Below are positions 54,901 to 64,000 of a stretch of DNA of 64,000 nucleotides, piece after piece. The DNA comes from Gonapodya prolifera JEL478. Taxonomy: Eukaryota > Monoblepharomycota > Monoblepharidomycetes > Monoblepharidales > Gonapodyaceae. Location of the stretch: positions 623,012-687,011 of the forward strand of contig KQ965733.1 of assembly GCA_001574975.1 (NCBI GenBank), given 5' to 3'. Both the position numbers and the translations under genes were made by a program. Each line of letters opens with the position of its first letter. The stretch's first letter is position 1. The notes beneath the pieces were generated by a model that saw nothing but the letters and a program-made list of their open reading frames with translations, was not told the DNA's origin and searched no databases.

Positions 54901-57900
54901 TTTTCTCTGGAGGAATATTATTCTCGAATTGAGAAACGGCTTCATAAAATAGTTCCAAGGGGATCACGGACATGTCATGTTCGCCTGTTGTTTCAGCTGG
55001 TGCGCGCTCAGATTCTCTGGGTTCAACGAGCACATTTTGTGCACTCGTCTCTTTATCTGGAAGTGTGGGCACAACTCGCTGGGCAGCTCTTGCGACAGTG
55101 CCATCGTCTATTGGCTCCTGCAGACCAGATTTGACCCGTTGCTCCTGCACTTCAACTCGATTTCGCGAGATCAGACTTGGTTGACCCTTGATATCCCCAG
55201 AATCGACTGGCAATGCTTGCTTCGAGCCACTCGGAGATATCTTGCCCTGCAATATATGGCGAGGTTGAGGAGGACGTACGGTTGCAGAAAGTGGACGTGG
55301 ACCCGAGCTTATATCTCCCGTGAGTGATTTGGTGGATATGTGAGCGTCTACTAATTGAATTGTCCCCCGCAAGTCTCCCCGTCGTTTCAGCACTGCTGAT
55401 TGAGGTCGCTCTTGTCCTGTGACCATAGTAGCCTCTATCGCTTCGTCGGAAGCCATGGGTATCAGTTGGGGCCTATCCTTCATTGACGAGAAATCTACAT
55501 CCTTCACACCTGGGAACTGTGGTTCAGCTTCAGAGATGACATCATTGAAAGCATGTACAGAACCAGAGGGAACAATTTCGACGTAAGACTCAATAGCTTT
55601 TCGAACATTTCGTTTGGCGATCTTGAACGATTTTGCCTCCACCACGCTGGGGATCAGCACATCCTCCTGTGATAAACTTGTCCTTCCAACAAAAGGCGTA
55701 GGGCCCACATTGGTCATGCGGGCTGAGTGGGGAGGCGTCAGCAATGATGCAACCGCGTTGACAGCTTCTTCGGATACACCTGGATGAATTTTGGCTGTCG
55801 CTGTCCGAGTCGCTTCGGAAACCCGTCGCAATGCTTTGCGGACGAGCGGAGAGTTAGTTACTTTTCCATCAACGGCGGCAGAAGAATGTGATGGAATAAG
55901 TGAAGTCCTTGCCAATGGTACATCTGGTGATTGCCTGCGAGTTGCAGTTTGCGGTCTTAGTGGCCTGTCCAACTCCAAAACGGAAAATGCTTCGTTGGAG
56001 CCACGTGGAGAAATAAAAGCTCTTGATGTTGGAACAACTTGAGTAGTACTTCGAGTTGAGTTCCGTTCTTCTGGTTTCAGTTCATATTCCGTCCCATTGA
56101 TTGCTACATTTGAGCCCGCCGGAGAGTAGCTGGTCATGTCAGTGACAACAGGTGGTGCATCCTGGAGAGTCAACGACTGTCGACGGGGAAGAACTTCGTA
56201 CGTGGCGTTCCGGAGTGCAACTTGTGATGCTCCAGGTGAGAGAAAAGCTCTCAAACTTTTGGCGACGGGAGCTTCCATCCGTTTGGCAGACTGCACCTCC
56301 TCAGACAAACTGGTTACTTTCGCATTTAGTGCTGAAGTTGATCCCGCCGGCGAAATTGAAGCGGTCAATACTTCAGCTCTTAAGCTATGCTTGCGTGTTG
56401 GACTGTCTGCTATCGGTGCATCTGCGTAGCTAGCCTCCAATGCTTGGGTAGATTCGACCACATTAAAAGCGTCGTAACTTTCTTGGCCTCCCTTTTGGGT
56501 GAGGCTTGGGAGACTAACGCCCGTCAATTCGGATAGATGTGCTTGTGAAGCGGGGCGTGCTGGAATCCCATTCCGGACAACTGACTCTCTTCGAGAAACA
56601 TCGATTCCCTGTTGCGCACCAATCAGCGCTTCCACCGAGTGCAACGTGGGTGGACGGGTCAATTCCGTCTGTTTGATCACATCAGACGGACTCTCGACAA
56701 ATGCCTCAACTACACGTGATGACGATTTCACGATTTCTCGTCGCACAACTGGAGCACCAGTTGAACCATCCAGTTCGCTTGTTGCGAGTGCGTGTACGCT
56801 CCCTTCCATTTTTGTGGAACCGATGACACTGGCATGCAACTCAGGGCGGGTGTCTGATGTATAGCAGGCCTTCTCCGAATCAGGAGCCCTCAACTCAACT
56901 CGCACCGCACTAGAAGGACGAGATTCCATATAAATTGAGCCTCCCTGTGCCGGTCTCGTCGGTTCAATGTCACTGGAAAATTGTGATTGGAGTCCAGCTC
57001 GGCTCAAATAAACACCGGAGCCCGTGCTCCGTTCTGCTCTTTGAAGGGGCACTTCAATTGGTCTGCGCACCAAGTTGGAAGATACTCCAAAATCGAGCGG
57101 ATCTGTGGCTGTGACCATGGCTAGCTGAGGCTCACGACGGTTTCTCTGGTCCCCAACTCCTGTAAGACTGCTGGAGCTCAGTCGCCCGTGTAGTTCGGGG
57201 TGTGCATCAACTGTTCGCCGGACTGCTCTTTCCAGCAGTGGTACTTCGACGGTAGTTGGGGAAACAAAAGGAAGCGAGTCGCTTTCATAAAGTGCTTGTT
57301 CTTCACGGACACTTGCTGATAGCGATTTCGTCGAGTTCGATGCAGGTGTACTCTGATCTGTCACTAATTCTCTTACTGGCGTCTGAACAACACCAGGCTT
57401 CTTGGCATGGTTACTCCCAGAGCTCCTGATCGAGCCACTCGACAACTGTCTCCCTTTCGAACCAAGCTGGTCACGACGACCACCTTTCGCTCGCATAGGA
57501 GTCCCATGCCCGGGCATTGCCGGAGTGTCGGCAGCTCTATTTCGAAGTGCATGCATCCTGCTTGGGGGTTTTCTACTGGGAACGAGGAAAGAGTCTACAG
57601 ACCCGCTATTAGACCGCTCATCTTCGTCAGGACCGTTGCGGGCCTTGTCGGCAATCGGGGTTCTCTGAGCCGATCTCACACGATCGCGCGATGAGTTATC
57701 CTGTCGAGCTGCAACTTCCTGATTTGAACGGGCGACTCTTTCTCCTGAAACTTGACGACGGGGGATCGCTGAAATCGGCCGATTGTATCTTTCAGCTCTA
57801 CTAAGCTCCACCTTGATAGAATCTTCCCGCCCGAGCTCCATGTTCCAAGAATCCTGGGTATTGCATTCAATCCGTGTGTTCATCACCCCATGATCAACAT

Positions 57901-60900
57901 CACGATTCTCATTTTCTTTCACCATAGATAGGACCGGCATTATCTTGTAAGAGAGAGATTATGGGAGTAAGGGAAGGCATGTTGGTTGAAGTGTCAACTC
58001 ACCACATCCAGGCGACCCCCAACAGCAATAAATTTCTCCATAGTTGCCATCTCCACTTCGCTCCAATCTTCACTTGCGAAAGCCCTTAACTCGTAATGCT
58101 CGCTGAGCACCCTGCCGTCGTTCGCAAGGTCGAACTCCTCGGCCAGGCCACTCTCCAAAATGAAATCTTTGACTTGATTCACCGCAACTTCCACCTCCTG
58201 ATAACAGGTTTCGCTTGTGCCCACTCGACCAAAAACCATAATCGCCGTCGTCCATCGCTCGACCAATCCTTGGACAAGCACTTTGGGTAGGGAAGCAATG
58301 TCCAGCAAGTTAGAGGTATCCACCGCTCCAGACTTTCCAAAACCGCTATCAGGATTTGGCACCGCATCATCGTCACTCGCCTCGCTGGCAGGCCATGAAT
58401 CTGCACTGTACGTGCTCGGTTGAGGCCCCAAGCGACGAGGCGCTGAATTTGCATCTGATGGCCCAGCCATCGTTCCAGCAGCTCCTGGTGGTCCTTCCAC
58501 AACACCTGAAGATTGCGTTTGCGCCAATGTCAATATTGCCCGAGATCCGCGACCAGGAATCGCTTCAGCGGGTCTATCCGGCCTGGTTGGAAATGTAACA
58601 GGCTGAGCATGTGAGCTGGGATGTTTGTCCAGTACGTTCTTTGCGGAAGAGGACCTGCGAGCACGTGCGGCAGATGCGACACGTGCTGGGTGAGAGAGCG
58701 CAGCGAGGGATCTAGATTTTGGTGATTGTTGAGATGTTGCAGTATTCGGTTGGAAATCCTCAGAAGGTGAAGGTAGAAGAGCGTCGGGTGCCCCAGTATC
58801 AGTAATTATGTTTTCTGCGCGAAAGGATTTGTTCAGTGATCTTGATTTTGTCAACTTGCTGTTGTCGGCGACACTGGGCGCTGGCTCATGCAACTCCAGG
58901 CTGCGGCGCACCAAACCCTCTTCTTCATACACAAGCTCCTCAAAAGAATTAGACCGGTATTGTTCTTCAACAGCACCCGTCTCCTCAACGTGCTCGCGCT
59001 GCTCTTTCTCGAAGACCTCCTCCGTCTTGTGCAGTTCCTCCCCGTCGTCTTCGTCATCCTCTCCTTCATACTCCTCCTCTTCCCCGTCCGCCACGTCCTC
59101 GTCTTCATCTGGGACCTCAACATCCCAAACCCTTTCTTCCGGTTCAGGAGAATCGTCCCGTACGAATTCCTCCATTTCTTCCAGCTCGTTGTCAGTGTCT
59201 GATCCATTCTTAGAAGGCTGGTATTGAGGCTAGATGGATACCAGGTTCGAGTTCCAGCACCACCGCAGTTTAAAAATGTCAAGAACTCATAAGTGCATGC
59301 ATTGCAAGAAACTCACCCTCGCGGTCTTGGGCCTTTGCCCTCGCATCCGACCTTCGTCATCCATTCCCCTTTCAGCCGCCCCCGCAGACTCGGCATTGCT
59401 CCTCATCGATAATTTCCCTGTAGAAGCTTGAGTGCCCTCATCCTTTGTCCCTCTCGTATCGTCCCCGAACTCTCTCATGCGCCCCACAAGATCCACAAAA
59501 GATCCTCGGGGAGTTGTCTGCGTTCCTTGTTCGGCTGGTGCGGGGACAACACCCTTAACGACTACTCGGGGTGGGGGCGCTCGGAGGGAAGAAGGGATGG
59601 TGGGCGATGGTGATGCACGTCCCCTTGTAGGACCCTTTGTTCCCATCGCTGTGGCGGGTCGCGGCGGCGATCTTGAGGCCGCCGCAGACGCGGTCGGCCG
59701 GGTTGGAGAAGCGGAACGCGCACGTGCGGGTGAGGCGGAGGCAGCGCGGTTCGGCCGAAGGCGGGGTCTATCGGGAGACACTGGCCGCGTCTCTGACTCT
59801 CTCTTCTCCCGCTCGCTCTTTTCGCGCTCGGCATCCTGCAGGATCCGCGGTTTGGCGAGGTAAACTGCGGCTGTTTCGAGCAGATGCACGGGGTCCTTCT
59901 TCCGGCCTCGCGTGCTCGCCGAGGCGCCAGTGGCAGAGGACCCCGACGCTCTCGATGCTCTCCTGGCTGACGCGGCTGCAGCGGCAACGATTGCACTCGC
60001 GCGCCGTACAGCGGGGCTGGGCGCTTTGAGCCTCTGACGAAGCTGAAGGGGGGTCTTTTCGGGTGCATCGACAACGCGCAGGCGCTTGAGCAGACGAAAG
60101 GTGGTAGAGTCCAGCGACGCCGCAACGCTGGGCGAAACCTTCATTAGCACAACGGGGGCGGGGGTTGGTTGAAGGAGGTGGGAGATGGAGGGAGTGGATG
60201 AGGACAGGTCGGGGGGAGATTGGGCGGGCGCAGAGGTGGCGCCCATCGGACTGGGGGAGGATCGTGCCGCCCCGGTGGGGCTTGGCGACCGGACGGGAGA
60301 GGGCGGTGCCACGGCGGTGGCGCTGGACGGGGAGGATCTGGCGGTGACTTTCCCAGGGGATTCATTGATCACGCGCGATCTCCCGCGGCCCCGGGACACC
60401 TTTGCGACACCACTTCGAACGGCGACTTCGACTGCGCGGTCCAAGTCGCGAGCTTCGCGGAGAGCGAGGACACGGGCGGCGGATTCGATGCGATCGAGAA
60501 GGAGTTGGTGGTGTTGGAAGGAGCGGGAGGGAACGATGGTGCCGGCGGGCGAGAGCTGTGGTGGTTAGAGAGGTGCGGAGGGCGAAGTGTGGGGTTGAGG
60601 TTGGGAAAACGGTGAGTGAACCACGGCAGCGAGACTCGCAGTACGTCCCGACTCGCCGCGCCTCTGCAATCTTCCTCTCCTCTCGCAACTGCTACCACAT
60701 TCTTTTATCCAGCCCAACTCACCAGTCCGAGTCTGACCAGATGGTCTCTGACGTGCGGGTTCTCAAAGTATCGTCGGAGGGCACGGTCTTCGAGGGGGTG
60801 GTAGTGCGACGGTTCGCGCGAGGTAAGGCGCACATCATAGGCTTTTTCGCGCACGCGCGTGGCAAGGTCGCTGCATAGGTTGGGGTGCAGTGGGGGTTGC

Positions 60901-61641
60901 AGATTCGGTCAGTGAGTGAGGAGAGGAGTGTGGGATGATGGAGGATGCATTGGTGTATCGTATCCTGCGACATGCAATGTGGGCCTAGACAGATCATGTC
61001 CGGAACCCGGTGGGTGTCCTCCCTTTTCATTCTTCGAATGCTTCGCACAGAGGTGTCTACGCATTGCTCTTGGACCCTGGACGAGTGGAGCGTACTCACT
61101 TTCTGAAATACGACGCGACCCGGGATGCGCTTCGTTTTGGAATTGTTATGCGGGGAGAGGTGGTTGGAGGAGGCGCGGAACGGGCACGTAGTGGGTAGGT
61201 GAGAGGTGGGGAGGGCGACCGAGCCGGGGAGAGCTCGGCCGACGCCGAAATCGAGGCGGATCGAGACGGCGTCACAGATGAAGTGGGTGAAAAAGCCGAG
61301 CGCGGGGAGAGCGCGTTGGCTGAGGCGGCTCTCTGTTGTTGACGAGGCGACTGCAGCAGCGTCTGTGCGCCCTTCGCCGCGTCCGCGCGGGGTTCGGCGT
61401 CATCATCCTCATCTGCGGCTTCCAGCAGCCACTTTCCGAGCGCTACGTCGCCCTCGGCGGCCCTCGATTCCTTCCCACAACGTGTCGCACCAGAGCCCTT
61501 GGCAAGGCTCCTGCTGCCCCTCAGCCTGCCTACGGGAACGTCCGAGAACGAGCTCGACATACTCGCGACGCCCCCGACCAGGCCCATGAGGGGTCTGTCG
61601 GGGCGGAGGGCTCGCCCCGATGTGGTGGACGACGGAGCCAT
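51912..61641 (-). CDS. Giant ERICH3-like protein with five copies of an unknown domain
   Basis: Nine exons, all phases consistent, give 2,962 residues: 61641-61100, 60870-60723, 60555-59317, 59229-58003, 57943-54677, 54578-54126, 54047-53490, 53426-52638 and 52577-51912. After a Ser-rich start, residues about 185-290 read ALRRYFENPHVRDHLVRLGL, then SPAGTIVPSRSFQHHQLLLD and an Ala/Arg helix. That matches the start of animal ERICH3 (Y-F-x-N-x-x-x-R-x-H-L-x-R-x-G-L and a G-x-I turn). A Ser/Pro/Arg region and a Glu/Asp-rich block (DEDEDVADGEEEEYEGEDDE) follow, again as in ERICH3. I did not find its DUF4590 part. From about residue 955, five copies of a ~100-residue unit end in W-T-A-G-E type motifs. 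Between copies 1 and 2 lie about 1,000 disordered residues with S-P-x-G-S motifs. A split into two genes is possible, but no internal stop plus start supports it. Confidence 0.7.
52638..58300 (-). repeat. Five-copy ~100-residue domain, one copy per exon end
   Basis: Copies end at 58003, 54677, 54126, 53490 and 52638. Copies 2-5 share L-F-x-x-A-x-x-F-(D/E)-x-x-x-x-P-P, then L-x-x-L-L-G-(P/V)-D, a Gln-Tyr or Asp-Tyr-x-I site, and L-x-x-x-L-(Q/E)-x-R. The end is W-(T/S)-A-G-E-(I/L/V)-(F/Y)-(V/I/L)-(L/I)-(A/S), followed by EGG or GGG. Examples are LLWSAGEVFVLSSLLCEG, MDWTAGEIYVLAALVVEG, LDWTAGEIFILASLVCEG and IEWTAGELFLISSVLAGG. Copy 1 (EDWSEVEMATMEKFIAVGG) is divergent. Each copy's last codon is the last codon of its exon, in phase 0. 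Confidence 0.85.
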
Positions 61642-62338
61642 GTACGAGTCCAGGCGCGGTCTCCCCCTATCCAAATGCCGGCGCACCTTCTCAATCCCAG
61701 GTTAATCTGGGCAATCCGAGCGTTGGATGGACTGGGGAGCGTGGGGTTTGCGAGTGATGGGAGGTTGACAGGTATGTATACTGCGACTGCACGTACGGAC
61801 ACTGACGGAGGCAGCTTCAAGAGGCACAGACACGGCGAGAGTGAATTGTAGTCCTCAGAGAATCCGATTGTGGGCGCGAAACACGAGCAGGAGCGAGAAT
61901 CGCTCCCTCAGGGCAGGCCTGTGGAATGTGCACTCTGTGCCTTCACACGATGACAGGCAACAAACACCGGAACTCAGATCGCAACATTGCTCCCGCCCGT
62001 CGTGAGCAAGCGGACCAGCTAACTAACTTGCGAGAGTAGAATCACACTCCGCGATTTGTTGCTCAGCCAGGACAACTACAGCAGCAAGTGCGCCAGCGTC
62101 AGCAACAATCACGTGCAGCCGTTTCCACCAAAGACAAGTAGAAAACGAAGGAAAGGAAGGAAGAAAGAGGGACCATCATAACACATGAGCCGTGGTCACG
62201 CGACCGCAGTGCCAAGCTCACTCACCGCACCCCTTCCCTCCTGAATTCCCGTAGAGGGAATCCACCTCCCACGCCACAATCCTGCGCATTCCCCCCCACC
62301 CGGTATTTCCCCCCCTTTTCCCCTCCTTGACAGACACG
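61642..62338. other. Divergent promoter region, nothing coding recognised
   Basis: It lies between the giant minus-strand gene and the plus-strand F-box/ankyrin gene. The giant gene's frame is open a little further upstream of the chosen Met (to a stop near 61703), so its start could be an earlier, spliced exon here. The last 60 bases before 62339 are C-rich with CCCCCC runs. Confidence 0.4.
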
Positions 62339-63886
62339 ATGGACATGCCCACCTCAGCACCACAATCCCGCACATTTCCCCTCCACTCGCTCCCGCCAGA
62401 AGTCTTTCGCTTGGTGGCTCGCTACTGGACAGACCACCCATATGGCCTACCCACCGCAGCTCTGAGCAAATCCATTTTGCGACTTTCTGGCGACATTGCC
62501 GACATTGCATCCAGGGCAGTGCGGCAAGCTGGCGGAATCACAGATGCACTGCTGCGCGAGGTCAAAGTTCGTGGATCCAGAGAACTCATAAAACGTTTGC
62601 TGATGATGGGAGCAGACCCCACCATGAAATTTCCATTTTCTTCGAATTTCTGGGACAGGTCATGGTCACACTCTGCCATCGACTGGGCGTTTCGTAATCA
62701 GGATATTGAAACCGTGGTGGTCTTGTTGGATACCCTCCCACTGGACGGACTTTTAAACATCAAGGATCCAGTGGGCGCCAATATCATGGAATCAACGTCT
62801 TATACGCGCATAGGAGGTTCCTTCTATCTCTACATGCTCAATCGGGGCGCAACCCTGTCTCTCGAACACGTCGGCCACATATTACTGATGAATCAAAGCG
62901 ATACCATCGGGGTTCTCAAGAAGAAGCTTGACGAAGCATTTTTACGCCAATGTGCCATCGCTGTGGTCCGTCGCGCTGCGGAACGTTGGATGGGCAAGCA
63001 CGAGATGGCAGTCGACACCATTCTCACCGAGTTTTCCGACGGGAGCCCGGACTTTCTCGTCGACCCCCTCATAATCGCCGTGCGCTCCCACAACTGGAAC
63101 GTAGTACACACCCTGATTAAGCACGGCGCCGGCGTGTTCCTCTCGGATGAGCAATTGATGCAAGTCCTCGCCGCCTATATCACCGAGGGCCTTACTTCCA
63201 AGACCATCGACATCATCGACTTCGTCGCGCCCGACAGAAAACCGGAATGGCTACGCTCCGCTATACTCGCCGCTGCCTCCGTGGGCAAAATCAAACCCAT
63301 TAAATTCCTCCTCGACCACGCCGCAGCGACCGCCACCTCCACTTCCCCCTCGTCCGAGTCCGGCACCACCCCTTCCGTCGATCTCCTCACCCGCGCCGCG
63401 GAGAAGGCCATCACGGCGGGCCACGACCAGGCCACCATCGTTCTCGTCCAGCGCGGGGCTGACCTTGACCGCGCGTTCGGGGGACGCACGCGCGCCCTCG
63501 CCACCGCGTGCGATAAGGGCAGCAAGGCCGTTGTCCAGGCGCTGCTCGACCTGGGATGCGACGCAGATGCGCCCGACGCGGACGGGTACACTGTGCTGGC
63601 CCGGGCTGCACGACACGGCCACATTGCCATTGTGCGGTACCTCGTTCGGCGTGGCGTGTCCGTTGATGGTCCAGATGGCGCGAAGAGGCCCCTCCAGGAG
63701 GCCGTGCGCAACCACCATGCGAACGTGGCCAAAGTGCTGTTGCAGGGCGGCGCGGATCCCGAGATGAAGGATTGCTATGGCGTGAGCGCCTTGGATGTCG
63801 CGGAGGAGTTGCATCTGGATAAAATGAAGAGGATGTTGTTGAGTGTGGGTGCGGCGCCGAAGAGCGCGTATTTTCTGAGAAAGTGA
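62339..63886 (+). CDS. F-box-like / ankyrin-repeat protein, single exon
   Basis: 515 residues without introns. The first 40 residues (FPLHSLPPEVFRLVARYW) look like an F-box (L-P-x-E-(V/I)). Degenerate ankyrin-like helices follow (ELIKRLLMMGADP, HNWNVVHTLIKHGAG), then clear units near the end (QATIVLVQRGADLDRAFGG, GSKAVVQALLDLGCDADAPD, ARHGHIAIVRYLVRRGVSVD, NHHANVAKVLLQGGADPEMK). F-box plus ankyrin proteins are common, often expanded and intron-poor in zoosporic fungi, and may select targets for ubiquitination. The chosen ATG is the first in frame and lies after C-rich leader DNA. Confidence 0.88.
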   Translation: MDMPTSAPQSRTFPLHSLPPEVFRLVARYWTDHPYGLPTAALSKSILRLSGDIADIASRAVRQAGGITDALLREVKVRGSRELIKRLLMMGADPTMKFPFSSNFWDRSWSHSAIDWAFRNQDIETVVVLLDTLPLDGLLNIKDPVGANIMESTSYTRIGGSFYLYMLNRGATLSLEHVGHILLMNQSDTIGVLKKKLDEAFLRQCAIAVVRRAAERWMGKHEMAVDTILTEFSDGSPDFLVDPLIIAVRSHNWNVVHTLIKHGAGVFLSDEQLMQVLAAYITEGLTSKTIDIIDFVAPDRKPEWLRSAILAAASVGKIKPIKFLLDHAAATATSTSPSSESGTTPSVDLLTRAAEKAITAGHDQATIVLVQRGADLDRAFGGRTRALATACDKGSKAVVQALLDLGCDADAPDADGYTVLARAARHGHIAIVRYLVRRGVSVDGPDGAKRPLQEAVRNHHANVAKVLLQGGADPEMKDCYGVSALDVAEELHLDKMKRMLLSVGAAPKSAYFLRK

Positions 63887-64000
63887 TGTTTGCGTGTGTG
63901 AGGGGGGATGAATTGCCTCAGGATATTTTGTGTTAAGATGGTGTCGTGTTGCATTTGACTGTATTTTATCACATAACCAAAATAAAGTTTTTCAACATTC
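63887..64000 (+). terminator. 3' untranslated region with poly(A) signal
   Basis: AATAAA at about 63981-63986, some 95 bases after the stop of the F-box/ankyrin gene, is a plausible cleavage and polyadenylation signal. Confidence 0.55.

Noticed and set aside
51912-61641. Splitting the giant gene into two or three genes at the long introns
   Set aside because: All eight junctions close in frame, no terminal stop with a following start fits between exons, and the repeated domain occurs in exons 4 to 8, on both sides of the obvious break.

Overview
The window reads as nuclear DNA of an early-diverging fungus, most likely a zoosporic one (Chytridiomycota or a close relative). This is inference. 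The reasons are: dense genes on both strands; many short GT-AG introns (about 40 to 300 bases); fungal-type single-copy genes such as PKA, DUS4, mS41, MTQ1, the ATP synthase epsilon subunit and a DUF2456-type membrane protein; and one giant gene whose N-terminal part resembles ERICH3, a protein I associate with cilia and flagella. I saw no rRNA, tRNA, CRISPR array, retroelement or recognisable transposase.

Layout. 1-2 kb: a divergent pair, the edge of an unknown minus-strand gene and a microsomal-type epoxide hydrolase with a reading-frame problem. 2-4.9 kb: repeat-rich, gene-poor DNA (a 0.5 kb tandem duplication with 20-bp inverted repeats, and a minisatellite). 4.9-9 kb: a mitochondrial-type PPR protein and a degraded-looking F-box-like gene. 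9.6-12.8 kb: an M32 carboxypeptidase with eleven exons. 13.1-15.6 kb: a large secreted protein of unknown family. 16.5-19 kb: an LRR-TM-SH3 protein. 19.2-29.3 kb: a run of plus-strand genes (TRP-like channel, DUS4, PKA catalytic subunit, a small HABP4-like protein, a coiled-coil protein, mS41). 29.4-40.1 kb: a cluster of three paralogous LRR membrane proteins plus a TM-SH3 protein without LRRs. 40.2-44.4 kb: an SDR, MTQ1 and ATP synthase epsilon, all on the minus strand. 44.6-50.4 kb: an unknown acidic/basic protein, a DUF2456-type membrane protein and an ankyrin/coiled-coil protein on the plus strand. 50.5-61.6 kb: an EEP-family phosphodiesterase and a predicted 2,962-residue ERICH3-like protein on the minus strand. 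62.3-63.9 kb: a single-exon F-box/ankyrin protein.

The most interesting content is the receptor family. Three genes carry a signal peptide, a paired-cysteine cap, LRRs, a single membrane segment and a cytosolic SH3 domain in place of the kinase of plant LRR receptors. A fourth LRR-TM protein has lost, or never had, the SH3, and a fifth protein is TM-SH3 only. Exon lengths are shared to the base between paralogs, which makes the gene models strong and shows clean intron loss. Second is the giant ERICH3-like protein: it carries five copies of a roughly 100-residue domain I cannot name, each ending exactly at an exon boundary.

Exon models were built by hand from GT-AG sites and checked by adding exon lengths to confirm that the frame closes. 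Coordinates may be off by a base or two at some splice sites. Family names rest on motif recognition, not on a search.
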